60,024 nucleotides of DNA, taken from the NCBI GenBank assembly GCA_017469465.1, contig JAFUGH010000045.1, positions 1-60,024 of the forward strand, given 5' to 3'. Made by a program: the position numbers and the translations under genes. Position 1 is the stretch's first letter; every line of letters starts with the position of its first letter. The stretch is from Clostridia bacterium (GTDB lineage Bacteria; Bacillota; Clostridia; TANB77; UBA1234). Under the pieces are notes generated by a model, which worked only from the letters and a program-made list of their open reading frames with translations, was not told where the DNA came from and made no database searches. Positions 41,317 through 51,345 of this stretch are shown here, piece after piece.

Positions 41317-44300
41317 TTAATGAGTTCCTATTGAAGTACTATTGTCAAGAACTGATATTCCAACTTGATAGATAATTGCTGGTGCATACCCTTCTTTTAG
41401 TGTATTTATCATTACTTCATTATAAACACTATGCACATCTAATAGTGGCAATTTCATTAATTGATTCAAATTTTCTTTTTGCCATTGCGTTATATTGTTT
41501 GGCAAATTATAAGATAAATATTCTCCTCCATTACTATCTAAAGAAACAATATTAAAGCAAACTATCAAATAACCATCTTTATAATTTTTACTATCTGGAG
41601 ATGTATTTTTATCTACTATTTTGCTAGCAGCAGGCACTACATATTTTCCATACCAATGACTAACATAAGTTAATAATTCTATTTCCGTTTTTGCAAATTG
41701 AGCAAGACTACTTTTTCCATATAAATTCTTAAATTCATCAATGTAACCAACATATGGCAAACTTAAATATTTACTAATTCTAACATTAGCAAGACTACCT
41801 ATATTTCTGCTTTCCGTTGTACTATATTGATATCTATCTACAATCTTACTTATTTCTTGTAACTTTAACAATTCATTTTTTACCTCGGTCTTTAATATAT
41901 TATTATCTCTAAGTTTCATTACTTTGTTAGATACGTCATCACTCAAAATATTTTTTTCTTTTCCCTTATCATTAATATACACATCTACTTCTTTTACTTC
42001 TTTACCATCTTTGCTTATATATATAAATTTTGGTTTCATATAAACTGCATCATTTTTTATTCCTTTTGTGTTAATACTAAAATAAAATGTTGTTCCTAAT
42101 TTAATTCCATAATTATATTTTGATGGTTGATTTGTACTTTGACCAATAGGAATCACATCAGATTTATATTCTGTTTCTTCATCTTGAAATAAGCTTTTAT
42201 GCCATTTTTCATCACCCGTTTGATTCGAACCATCTAAATTAGTAATAGTGAAATCATATAATCTTCCAACCACTTCAACATCATCTTTTTTGTTTACAGA
42301 AACAATCCCAAATCCATCAACATTTGCTTCAATAGTAGCTGCAATATCATATTTTCCCTCTTTTACCCAAACAGGAACTGTTAATTTATCTGCGATAACA
42401 ATTTGCGATAAATCATGTACATTCAAATTATTAATTGAATTTGCTGTTATTAAATTTCCATTCATCACTGTATCAAATGGTATTTTTAATTTTACCGCAT
42501 AATTTAGAATTCTTAATCCTTCAGAGCCTTTTACTGTAACCTTTAAAAAAACTTTTCCACTTTCATCTAAAACCCAATAATCTTCATTTTCAACTTGTCC
42601 AATTAATTGATTAGATAAGCTATTTGGAACAAGCATAATATCAATATCAAATTCAAGTTCAATCTTCTTATAAACAAATGCAATGTGTCTTCTATCATAA
42701 CCGCGTTCAAATGTTGTTTTTACATTGTCAATCTTATCAATTATCTCTATAGGAACTTTTATCTCTGCAAATTCTTCTAAACTATCAACATATGTATATC
42801 CTATATACATATACATGTCTTTTCTCATGTCTTCCGCCATTGTAATAATTTCTTTTCCAATATCTTCTTTTGTAATTTTTGTTTTCATATTTGGAATAGT
42901 ATTTCCTTTTTCATCGATGAATGAAACTTTTAGTCTAGGATTTCCTTCATCAATTTTTTTAATTGGAGTATATCCAATAATAATGTGAACTTTATTTTTC
43001 TCTATCTGACTTAAGTTATAAATTTTTCCTCTATTTTGATTAAGTTCTTCTCCCATGTATGAAATATAATAGTTTGGGTGTGTTTTTATTTTATTTCCCA
43101 AATATTGATATTCTTCTTTATGAATACCAAGTTTTTCTTCTAAAATATTTGTATCAACATCGTATGTATTTGATTCACTTAAGTTAACGCTTTCATTATA
43201 TACAGCATTACCATTTTCATCATTTATTAGAATATGTAAAATGTGATTTTTATCAATTTTGAAACTTCCCGTATGCATTACTTGATTTTCATTTTCTTGC
43301 ATACAATAAATTGTTAAACGTGCTTCGATATCTTGCTTATCGCTCGACTTTTGATAAACAAAAATAATTTGCTTTTTCGCACCATTCTCAACATCAGTAT
43401 TATCAATATTAATCATTACTTCTGATTCCGTATTTGCAATTCCAAGTGGAGCACGTGGTATCATTAAATCATTTCTTACCATATTTCCTAAATATTCATA
43501 TCCATCAATATTCCATGCATTCTTTATATAGCTTCCTGCATTTACATTTTCAAACAAACTATATGGCACTTGATTTTTTTTAATAACATTTCCCGTATCT
43601 TTGTCAACAGCAATGATAGATATTGAAGCCATTTTATTCGTAATATAATCCCATCCCTCATAAAGTGTTGCTTTAGTTGCATCATTTGTTATGGCCTCTA
43701 AATAATCAAAAGAATGTGCTCTTGTACTCATATCCGTATATTTAATTTTTGATTCTACTTTTGTCTTTGTTCCAGCTAAATTATGATATGTTTTTCCTGA
43801 AGTAATGTAATAAATACGTCCATTTACATTCACTGGAATTCCGCATCTTCCAGGTGTTAAATACATATACCATCTATCACCATCATTAGAAGGATTTCTT
43901 CCTGCCTGATTAATCACAATTTGATTTTTTACTAAAGAATAGCTAATACTATTTCCAAATTTATTCTTATACCAATCACAAGAACATTGATAAGTTCCAT
44001 TAGTAAAAACATACTCTGCATCTTTCTCATAAAGAGCACATGCAATTTTATCAAGCCACTCCGATTTTAGGATACATCCATAATCGTCACTGAAGCTATA
44101 CGCCACTGCCCTTGTTTCTAAATATGTAAGATATTCTTTACGCCATTTACTTTTATCTTTTTCTTTATTGGAATAAAATTGAAGGCTATAATTCTCTATT
44201 GATCCTTTTCCCACAATTTTTGCAGTCTTTTTTGCTCCATTCGTTCCTGGTATTTTAACAAGAAATAAAATTTCAGCTCTTACATCATAAGGTATTACTC

Positions 44301-44814
44301 CATCAATAATATCTTGCATATTCTTAGCTAAAGCAACATCGTTATTTTTGATTGCTTCCTCTTTTACAATTTTAGCTAATAAACTAACATCATTTTTGGT
44401 TAGTCCAAACTTAGTTACATCAGAATTATTAAACCACTTCGTCACATGTTTATATGTATTATCAGGAAAAATGGTTTTTCCTGATTTCACTACTTTATAT
44501 TTCCCATTTTCCGCTTTATCAACTCCAAGGTACATTATTTGCTTATTAGAAGATTCTTCTATATGATTAATATAGTATTCCTTTGGAACCGCAATATATT
44601 TTTGACTAGTCCAGTCATACACTCTAATAACATACCTTGTTCCTGTTTCTTTGTAATATCCCCAGTATCTATATGCATTATTCGAAGTTGTACCACTATT
44701 CGATACTTTAGGTGGAGAGCTATTTACTTTATTGGTGTCAAAATCCTCTGCAAAAGATATTGGAATGAATAATAGAAAAATAAAAACAAGCAAGATTATA
44801 ATTTTTTTCATCAT
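41317..44814 (-). CDS. Large secreted surface protein with MucBP-like repeats (1165 aa)
   Basis: Signal peptide at about 2-22, then a mature part of over 1100 residues without a membrane helix, LPxTG motif or SLH repeat. Residues about 395-480, 490-600 and 620-710 resemble MucBP-type beta repeats (IDGYEYLGNMV, EEYQYLGNKIKTHPNYYI, MYMYIGYTYVDSLEEFAEI). The N-terminal part includes CSCDWYKNKFGNSISYSL. A role in binding glycans or proteins at the surface is plausible. It lies between two SLH-domain genes, which may anchor it. Start behind AGGAGGG. Confidence 0.7.
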   Translation of the reverse strand: MMKKIIILLVFIFLLFIPISFAEDFDTNKVNSSPPKVSNSGTTSNNAYRYWGYYKETGTRYVIRVYDWTSQKYIAVPKEYYINHIEESSNKQIMYLGVDKAENGKYKVVKSGKTIFPDNTYKHVTKWFNNSDVTKFGLTKNDVSLLAKIVKEEAIKNNDVALAKNMQDIIDGVIPYDVRAEILFLVKIPGTNGAKKTAKIVGKGSIENYSLQFYSNKEKDKSKWRKEYLTYLETRAVAYSFSDDYGCILKSEWLDKIACALYEKDAEYVFTNGTYQCSCDWYKNKFGNSISYSLVKNQIVINQAGRNPSNDGDRWYMYLTPGRCGIPVNVNGRIYYITSGKTYHNLAGTKTKVESKIKYTDMSTRAHSFDYLEAITNDATKATLYEGWDYITNKMASISIIAVDKDTGNVIKKNQVPYSLFENVNAGSYIKNAWNIDGYEYLGNMVRNDLMIPRAPLGIANTESEVMINIDNTDVENGAKKQIIFVYQKSSDKQDIEARLTIYCMQENENQVMHTGSFKIDKNHILHILINDENGNAVYNESVNLSESNTYDVDTNILEEKLGIHKEEYQYLGNKIKTHPNYYISYMGEELNQNRGKIYNLSQIEKNKVHIIIGYTPIKKIDEGNPRLKVSFIDEKGNTIPNMKTKITKEDIGKEIITMAEDMRKDMYMYIGYTYVDSLEEFAEIKVPIEIIDKIDNVKTTFERGYDRRHIAFVYKKIELEFDIDIMLVPNSLSNQLIGQVENEDYWVLDESGKVFLKVTVKGSEGLRILNYAVKLKIPFDTVMNGNLITANSINNLNVHDLSQIVIADKLTVPVWVKEGKYDIAATIEANVDGFGIVSVNKKDDVEVVGRLYDFTITNLDGSNQTGDEKWHKSLFQDEETEYKSDVIPIGQSTNQPSKYNYGIKLGTTFYFSINTKGIKNDAVYMKPKFIYISKDGKEVKEVDVYINDKGKEKNILSDDVSNKVMKLRDNNILKTEVKNELLKLQEISKIVDRYQYSTTESRNIGSLANVRISKYLSLPYVGYIDEFKNLYGKSSLAQFAKTEIELLTYVSHWYGKYVVPAASKIVDKNTSPDSKNYKDGYLIVCFNIVSLDSNGGEYLSYNLPNNITQWQKENLNQLMKLPLLDVHSVYNEVMINTLKEGYAPAIIYQVGISVLDNSTSIGTH

Positions 44815-44822
44815 TATCCCTC

Positions 44823-45467
44823 CTAGACATTCAAAAACAAATATAATATTTCTGCTATTTGTGCCTTTGTTAACAACTTATTTGGATAAAATTGTGAAGA
44901 AGCGTTGTCTTTGAAAAATCCTCTAGCAATAGAATGTTCTATTAAAGTTTCTCCAATTTCATCAGCTTTATCTAAATCAATATAATTCAATTCTATCATC
45001 TGTTGTTCATGACCTTGAATAATAATATCTACTTTTGCAAGTAGCACTGCAGCATCATAATTAGTTAACGAATCATTTAGTTTTTCTTCTTCAAAATCCT
45101 TCTCTAGAATTTTTTGTTCCTTTAAAAAATCAATCAGTTCCTGATTCGTTAATTCAGATATTTCTATTCTTGGCATACTAATTTTTAAAATTGATATTAT
45201 AAAATCTTTTTGTGAAATATTATTTTCTGGATAAAAATAATTATCTTCATCAACAGTCATTACTCCTCTTTGCACAAGGTACGAAATATACTCACTTGCC
45301 CAATATGTTTTTGAAACATCATTAAATAAATCTTCTACAGCAGATTCATCATTGGATTCTTCTATCAGAACGTCTTGTGCGTCTTGTATGTTTTTCCATA
45401 TAAAAAATCCGCTAAAAAAAACTATGATTAAAATAATGATTATGATAATAATGGATAATTTTTTCAT
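44823..45467 (-). CDS. Membrane-anchored SLH-like protein (214 aa)
   Basis: ATG 45467 follows GTGGAGGTG. Residues 5-24 form a helix of isoleucines, then an acidic linker and SLH-like repeats: VSKTYWASEYISYLVQRGVM then YFYPENNISQKDF, a weak middle one, and HSIARGFFKDNASSQFYPNK with LLTKAQIAEIL. It is 9 nt upstream of the 1165-aa gene, so the two are cotranscribed. Confidence 0.78.
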   Translation of the reverse strand: MKKLSIIIIIIILIIVFFSGFFIWKNIQDAQDVLIEESNDESAVEDLFNDVSKTYWASEYISYLVQRGVMTVDEDNYFYPENNISQKDFIISILKISMPRIEISELTNQELIDFLKEQKILEKDFEEEKLNDSLTNYDAAVLLAKVDIIIQGHEQQMIELNYIDLDKADEIGETLIEHSIARGFFKDNASSQFYPNKLLTKAQIAEILYLFLNV

Positions 45468-45593
45468 AAAAAAGGCACCTCCACTTAACATAATTATATC
45501 ATGTTAACGAAGTGCCTCACCATGGTAATTGTTGGGAAAAATAAATCATCTTCTCTATTATACTTGAGTAATGTAATTTCATTTTTCTCTTTT

Positions 45594-45944
45594 TTAAAAT
45601 ACTTTTTTCATAATATCGTCTTTGTCAACTCCCAATTTCAAAAGCTCATTAATATTCTTCCTAATAATATCCATTTTTTCATTTACTGTTCTATTTACTG
45701 TTAGCTTAATATTATCTGTAACAAAAGTTCCTTTTGTAGAAATTGTATTAATGGCTCCGCGCTTTTCAAGTTCTTCATATGCTTTTTTTACCGTATTTGG
45801 ATTAATTCCAAGCGAAGTAGCAAGTTCTCTTATTGATTGTATCTGCTGCTTTGGCTTTAATATTCCAAGGCTAATTAATCTTTCAACTTGATTCACTATT
45901 TGCTCATATATAGGAGTTCTACTTTGATAGTCTAAATTTATCAT
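45594..45944 (-). CDS. GntR family regulator, YtrA type
   Basis: The 116-aa protein is a winged helix (SRTPIYEQIVNQVERLISLG, then LKPKQQIQSIRELATSLGIN and PNTVKKAYEELEKRG) with a short C-terminal dimerisation helix, as in YtrA. YtrA repressors control ABC transporter operons and sense cell-wall stress. It is the last gene of the operon it likely controls; the operator is in the promoter at 48869-48898. Confidence 0.92.
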   Translation of the reverse strand: MINLDYQSRTPIYEQIVNQVERLISLGILKPKQQIQSIRELATSLGINPNTVKKAYEELEKRGAINTISTKGTFVTDNIKLTVNRTVNEKMDIIRKNINELLKLGVDKDDIMKKVF

Positions 45945-45961
45945 CTCTTTTCTCCCTCCTA

Positions 45962-47971
45962 TTAAATTGTATCACCTGAAAATTCGACGTGCAAGTTTTC
46001 ACCACTAACTTTTATCTCCGCTGTGTCATTATCACTTACAATTGCGCTGTTGTATTCAGCATCAGTTTGCGCTAAAGAAGATATTTTTTCTGGAAAACTC
46101 GAATAATAGTCATCTGAAAATCCATTGATATACTCTTCAAATTCTTTTTGGTTATCTGAACAAATTTTATTTACTATTTCTAAAAATGCATCTATCTTGT
46201 CTGTATAGAAGCAAAATTTGTATGTACTAAATTTGATGCATTTAGAAATATCTTCTGGAATACTATTTTTATTTTCTAAGATAAATTCTGAAAAACTCTC
46301 CCTATTTTCTCTTTCTACTGCAAACCAAACTTTTTTTCTTGTATCTTCATCAAATTTATCAAATGAGTCTACCGTATAATAATTGTTATAGAATCCATTT
46401 TCTAAATATTCTATAGCATATCGATTATAACCAGCCATAAAAATTTTTTGAACTTCTTTATTCAAAATTACAGGATAATACATTCTAACTAATTCGTGAT
46501 TTTTATATTCACTCAAAGAAACGTCTGCATAATTAATATTACTTTTCGCATTTAATATTTCTTTCAACGTCAATTCTTTTAGTGATTCATTAATATATTT
46601 TAAAAGATCAGAAGATTCTTTATTTGTCAATTTTATTTGTTCATTCGATATCACTGCATTATTTCCTAAAACATCGTTTCTATAAGACTCATCGAACATT
46701 TCCTGCAATATTTTTCCATTTAAATATACCATCTTAGTAAATTTTGTACCATTATTTTTAACTAAAGTGATTTCCATATGATAGTTTGCATCATTATAAT
46801 AGCTGTAATTGTTTTTGGATTTAGCTAAAATTGCCATAAATGATTTCATTGCATCTTTATCTATCATTTTTGTGTAAAAACAATCATCAACATTGACATT
46901 TATTGTTTTAACATTATTGAGTTCTAGTTTTTTATCTATATTTTCATTTATACTAATTGCAATACTGTATATACCATATATTGCTACAATAGAGAAAACA
47001 ACTGCAATTGCATTTTCCCAAATCTTTATTTTCTTACTTGTAATTAAATCAAAGATGATATAATAAACTAAAATGATGGAAACAACAATAATAGATATAG
47101 ATAATTCTGTATACCCTGATATTGCTTTTAATATTGCAACAAAAGGAATTAGTGTAAGTCCTTTTACAATAAAATGAACATATTTATTTTCAAATGATTC
47201 TCCTGCCATTTCCATTTTTCTTTTATTAAATGCAATATATCCTATTCCAAAATATACTACTGAAAGAAGGAGCATCTTCCATAATGAAACCACATTATAC
47301 TCATAAATGCCCTTGTTTGCAATTAAAAATGGTGCAGTATAGTCTTCAATTTTACTTACTTTCATTATTTCAATATCCTTGTTCATTAATGCATACTCAC
47401 TACCTGACATACCATCTGACATAATATTTACATACCAAGTTGAGAAGGGAACAATAAAAACAATTAACATTGTTACTGCAATTTGTGTAACTAAATTTCC
47501 TGATAAGCTCATTGCCAAATTAGTAGCCGTAAATACAAATACATATGCAATCGTCTGAAATATTAAAATATCCCATGCCATACTTGAAAATACGATTCCT
47601 TTCGTTATTGAGCCAATTAATAAAGTTAGAAAAAACGTTACAAGCTGAATTAATAAAATCAGACCAATTCCACCTATTGTATTAGTAATAAAAACACATT
47701 TCCTACTAATAGGCATTGAGCCCATAAAATCTACACTATTCTTTTTATATACATAACCAAATAAACATATTGAAAAAATGAATGGTATGAAATACATTCC
47801 AAATATATTAACAAGACCTAATGTTTCAAATTCAAATGTATAATCCGTACTTGCAATTATCATCAGACTAGTAAACACTGGTACCAATATGAAGAAAAGT
47901 GCAATTGTCATTTTTGACTTCTTAATATTTTGAAATAAATATTTATAATTAAATAATTTGTTCAAATTCAT
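45962..47971 (-). CDS. ABC-2 type permease-like protein with large external domain
   Basis: A 669-aa protein. The first 290 residues hold six to seven helices (ALFFILVPVFTSLMII, IGGIGLILLIQLVTFFLTLL and others) and the last 330 are one polar region, following two more helices (about 290-345). This layout is known in YtrC/YtrD-like clostridial permeases. It overlaps the ATPase gene by 23 bp and lies 17 nt before the GntR gene. Likely an exporter in envelope stress response. Confidence 0.8.
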   Translation of the reverse strand: MNLNKLFNYKYLFQNIKKSKMTIALFFILVPVFTSLMIIASTDYTFEFETLGLVNIFGMYFIPFIFSICLFGYVYKKNSVDFMGSMPISRKCVFITNTIGGIGLILLIQLVTFFLTLLIGSITKGIVFSSMAWDILIFQTIAYVFVFTATNLAMSLSGNLVTQIAVTMLIVFIVPFSTWYVNIMSDGMSGSEYALMNKDIEIMKVSKIEDYTAPFLIANKGIYEYNVVSLWKMLLLSVVYFGIGYIAFNKRKMEMAGESFENKYVHFIVKGLTLIPFVAILKAISGYTELSISIIVVSIILVYYIIFDLITSKKIKIWENAIAVVFSIVAIYGIYSIAISINENIDKKLELNNVKTINVNVDDCFYTKMIDKDAMKSFMAILAKSKNNYSYYNDANYHMEITLVKNNGTKFTKMVYLNGKILQEMFDESYRNDVLGNNAVISNEQIKLTNKESSDLLKYINESLKELTLKEILNAKSNINYADVSLSEYKNHELVRMYYPVILNKEVQKIFMAGYNRYAIEYLENGFYNNYYTVDSFDKFDEDTRKKVWFAVERENRESFSEFILENKNSIPEDISKCIKFSTYKFCFYTDKIDAFLEIVNKICSDNQKEFEEYINGFSDDYYSSFPEKISSLAQTDAEYNSAIVSDNDTAEIKVSGENLHVEFSGDTI

Positions 47972-48845
47972 AACCTAGTACCTCCATTTCATAAATAAAT
48001 ATTTCTTCAAGCGTTAAAGGTAAAAAATCTAAAATAATTGGATTCATCTCTTCTAGTAACTTTTCATAACCTTCTTTTTCCCCTTTTAAAATCACTGTTG
48101 CAACACTTCCTGTTTTCTTAAAGCTAAGAACATTAAAGTTCTGAAAATCTTTTTGAGAAAAATCATTTGGAAGAGACACTTGAATTTTAAACATATTTGT
48201 TTTAAGTGAGTCAATATCGCTCTCAAACAATATTCCACCTTTGTGTAGAAGCCCTAAGTTATCACAAATATCCTCTAATTCCCTCAAATTATGACTTGTC
48301 ATAATAATGGTAGTTTCTTTCTTTTCCATTTGCTCTGCAATTATTTTTTTCATAAAATTTCTAATAACAGGATCGATTCCATCAAAAGTTTCATCAAAGA
48401 ACATATAATCTGCATTCGTTGCAATAGCACAAATTAATGCAGTTTGACGTTTCATTCCTTTTGAAAAGTTTTGAATCTTTTGATTTTTATCAAGTTTTAG
48501 TTTGTCAAATAATTGATTAGCAAACTTCTTATCAAAATTTTTATATAATTTGCTATAAAAGGTAATCATGTCATTAATGGTATAACCTTTAAAAAAGAAT
48601 AAATCGTCAGGTACAAAAACAAGTTTTTGTTTAAATTCCTCATCATCACTTATTTCTTTACCATCGATTTCAATACTTCCTGAATCTTTTTGAAATATAC
48701 CCATTACAATTCTAAGAAGTGTGGATTTTCCAGCACCATTTGCACCAATAAGTCCATAAATGGAACCGGTTTTAATTGTACAGTTTAAATCTTCTAGAAC
48801 TTTTTTATTTCCATAAGATTTATTAAGATTAGATATTTTAATCAT
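47949..48845 (-). CDS. ABC transporter ATP-binding protein (YtrB-like)
   Basis: The 298-aa protein starts at ATG 48845 behind TAGGAGGG. Walker A GANGAGKST (about 38-46), signature NFSKGMKRQ (an altered LSGGQ), Walker B YMFFDETFDGID and switch H in TSHNLRELE. The C-terminal 80 residues form a regulatory extension. First gene of the GntR-controlled operon. Confidence 0.92.
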   Translation of the reverse strand: MIKISNLNKSYGNKKVLEDLNCTIKTGSIYGLIGANGAGKSTLLRIVMGIFQKDSGSIEIDGKEISDDEEFKQKLVFVPDDLFFFKGYTINDMITFYSKLYKNFDKKFANQLFDKLKLDKNQKIQNFSKGMKRQTALICAIATNADYMFFDETFDGIDPVIRNFMKKIIAEQMEKKETTIIMTSHNLRELEDICDNLGLLHKGGILFESDIDSLKTNMFKIQVSLPNDFSQKDFQNFNVLSFKKTGSVATVILKGEKEGYEKLLEEMNPIILDFLPLTLEEIFIYEMEVLGYEFEQII

Positions 48846-48868
48846 ATGCTTCCCTCCTACTGTTCTAG

Positions 48869-48898
48869 ATTGTATCACTTGTACTAGTACAATGTCAA
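48869..48898 (-). promoter_or_regulatory. Promoter with YtrA-type operator
   Basis: On the minus strand TTGACA (48898-48893) and TACAAT (48874-48869) are 18 nt apart. The spacer contains the perfect palindrome TTGTACTAGTACAA (48879-48892). A repressor bound there would block RNA polymerase; the GntR gene ending the operon makes autoregulation likely. Confidence 0.8.
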
Positions 48899-48909
48899 TG
48901 TTTTTTTTT

Positions 48910-49039
48910 CATTTGGGGACGGTTCTTAAATTTAAAAATTTGTCATTTTGGGACATTTTTTCTTCTCCAATATTCATTTGGGGACGGTTCTTAAATTTAA
49001 AAATTTGTCATTTTGGGACATTTTTTCTTCTCCAATATA
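48910..49039. repeat. Two tandem copies of a 65-bp unit with GGGGACGGTTC
   Basis: The unit starting CATTTGGGGACGGTTCTTAA and containing TTTGTCATTTTGGGACATTT occurs at 48910-48974 and again at 48975-49039, identical apart from the ends. GGGGACGGTTC is a common motif of REP-type dispersed repeats in bacteria. Internal AAATTTAAAAATTT and TGTC...GGACA give pairing. Confidence 0.85.
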
Positions 49040-49153
49040 TTTATGTTTATCATGAACGAAAAATTGCTCAAACATTCAGACAAATTGTAATTTACGAAAT
49101 TTTGCCTATTCCTTTTTGCTAGATCACCAATAAATTATGTCACGAAAATAAAC

Positions 49154-49191
49154 AAAAAGTATGAAAAGTAATAATACCTTTCATACTTTTT
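49154..49191 (-). terminator. Terminator of the beta-propeller gene
   Basis: AAAAAGTATGAAA pairs with TTTCATACTTTTT. Confidence 0.8.
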
Positions 49192-49215
49192 GGCTATTGA
49201 TAATATAAACATTTA

Positions 49216-51345
49216 TTAAAATTTTAGCTTACTTACTTCTTGCATTGTATCCATATTTGTTGATTTAATCATACCATTTGATACTGTATAGAATTTATCT
49301 CCGATATAAATAATACGTTCTATATTACCATATTTTGAATACCTATTTTCTGATTCATGTGTTATTTTACCTTTTAACGAGAAACCATTTTCTACATCCA
49401 TATTATAAACAAGTGCTCCTGCAAAATCTATATCTCCATACATCGGAGTACCATCTTCATAATATCCTGCCTCTTTTGTTACGCTAACTGGAAATGCAAA
49501 TATCTTTTTGCTCTCATCTAGCAATAACGCTTTATGATTGTACAATAATTCTGAATAACTTCCTCTTCCTCCAATTTTTACATTATGAATTTCTTTAGGA
49601 TTTGAATAATCTGACACATCAAATATTGCCATCTTTAGTCCAGTTGCATATGCCACTAATTCTTGCTTACCTTCCCAATTAATGTAAGATTTTTCTACAG
49701 AATCTTCCCCAAAGCCAAGAAGATAATTTTTGCCAATTGGATGCAAATAACTACTGTATCCTGGTATTTTTAATTCTCCTAAAACTTTTGGTGCGGAAGG
49801 ATTTTTCAAATCAATTACAAATAATGGGTCAACTGTTTTATACGTAACAACATATGCCTTATCACCCATAAATCTTGTTGAATAAATTCTTTCACCGCTA
49901 GCCAAATTTTCCAAGCTTCCAATTTGTTTTAGGCTTTCATCTAGGACATATAATTTATTACCTTTATCATCTGTTGTTGTGATTCTAAAGTTTTTATCAT
50001 ATTCATCCATCGAAAATTGATTTAATAAAGTACCATTTACTTTACCCGTTGCCACATAAGTTGTTTTTCCATCTTTAATCGCAAACTTATGAATATTGGT
50101 TGAAGTCTTTACTTCAGAATTACTTGAATCATCAATAGCTATTGCATCTACAGTAGCATAGAAAGCAATTGGGCCTCTATAACTATAGTGATAGTTTGCC
50201 TTGGTTACATACAAATGATCGGTTGAACAATAGATTTCTGTGCCTGCTCCTAAATATGTTTCAATGTTTACTTTGCTGTTACTATCTGCTAAATTCAAAG
50301 AAGTAATAATCATATAATTACATTGTTCCTCTTTTTCGAAATCTTTAAAACCTCTAATATTCTCAATTTCTACTTCACAATAATCTTGACTTTCCAAAGT
50401 ATCTTTGTAAAGTGGCATAATATCATCTCTACGAAAATCATAATAATAAATATATTTATTAGACACTAAATACAAGTTATCTCCTATTTTTCTTGAAGAA
50501 ACTAAATTACCTTCTGCTTCAACTTTTCTAATTAAATCATACGTATTTACATCATATATATATATTTCTGTAAATGTCTTTGTTCTATAAGGCATGTATG
50601 ATATCATTTTCTTGGAATTAATAGCTTCAACTTCTTCAGCTATCGCTTCATCATTCATTCGTTTAGAACCATGTGCAATGACAATTAAATGCTTATCATC
50701 TAAAAACATGGAATCACCATAACTATAGTCTTCTTTATTATTTGAAAGTGCGATAGTCTTAATTAGTTTAATTTCGTTATTAACGTCTTCAAAGATTTTA
50801 ACATCTTTTCTTTCACTATTCATATAATAAATTCTTTTACCATCTGTTTTTATAATATCTGATTCATCCACCCCTTTTGTTTGAACGTTTGTTTCAGAAT
50901 AGTTTGAATCACTTGTTTCAGCTTCGTCACTTTGCCTTGTAGTAGACTTTATAGCGTTAAAATTGATAGAATTTGGCATTTCATTTGAAGTCTCAGCAAC
51001 TGCAACGCCATCATATAACAGATCAGAACCACCATTTGTAAAATATTTCTTCTTGCTGTCTTGGTACTTTTTAGCACTTTCTTCAAACATACTAACTAGT
51101 TCTTCTTTAGAAGAAAAAGCTAAAAGTTCTCCTTCTTTAGATGTGATTTCTTCTACACTATTAACACTAGTATCATTTTCCCCAGCTATTTTTACTTTTT
51201 TGTATCCATTAATATTTACACCTGCAGCAACTAATAAAGCCATGCAAACACCAATGGTCACTGTAGAAATAATCTGTCCCCTTTTTCTCCTATAAAGTTC
51301 TACTTTTTTCATAATACTATTCACCCTCTCCTCATTATTCTTCAT
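49216..51345 (-). CDS. Membrane-anchored secreted beta-propeller protein (PF09826 type)
   Basis: The 709-aa protein has a short basic cytoplasmic start (1-20), a helix (about 23-40) and a large external part. From residue about 150 (ETNVQTKGVDESDIIKTDGK, the family signature) to the end it has propeller blades. It overlaps the sigma factor gene by 11 bp. In this position an anti-sigma factor is usual; the 20-residue cytoplasmic tail is short for that but may contact sigma. Start behind AAGGAGGG. Confidence 0.82.
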   Translation of the reverse strand: MKNNEERVNSIMKKVELYRRKRGQIISTVTIGVCMALLVAAGVNINGYKKVKIAGENDTSVNSVEEITSKEGELLAFSSKEELVSMFEESAKKYQDSKKKYFTNGGSDLLYDGVAVAETSNEMPNSINFNAIKSTTRQSDEAETSDSNYSETNVQTKGVDESDIIKTDGKRIYYMNSERKDVKIFEDVNNEIKLIKTIALSNNKEDYSYGDSMFLDDKHLIVIAHGSKRMNDEAIAEEVEAINSKKMISYMPYRTKTFTEIYIYDVNTYDLIRKVEAEGNLVSSRKIGDNLYLVSNKYIYYYDFRRDDIMPLYKDTLESQDYCEVEIENIRGFKDFEKEEQCNYMIITSLNLADSNSKVNIETYLGAGTEIYCSTDHLYVTKANYHYSYRGPIAFYATVDAIAIDDSSNSEVKTSTNIHKFAIKDGKTTYVATGKVNGTLLNQFSMDEYDKNFRITTTDDKGNKLYVLDESLKQIGSLENLASGERIYSTRFMGDKAYVVTYKTVDPLFVIDLKNPSAPKVLGELKIPGYSSYLHPIGKNYLLGFGEDSVEKSYINWEGKQELVAYATGLKMAIFDVSDYSNPKEIHNVKIGGRGSYSELLYNHKALLLDESKKIFAFPVSVTKEAGYYEDGTPMYGDIDFAGALVYNMDVENGFSLKGKITHESENRYSKYGNIERIIYIGDKFYTVSNGMIKSTNMDTMQEVSKLKF

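Noticed and set aside
48910..49039. CRISPR array
   Set aside because: There are only two directly adjacent identical 65-bp units without spacers and no cas genes.
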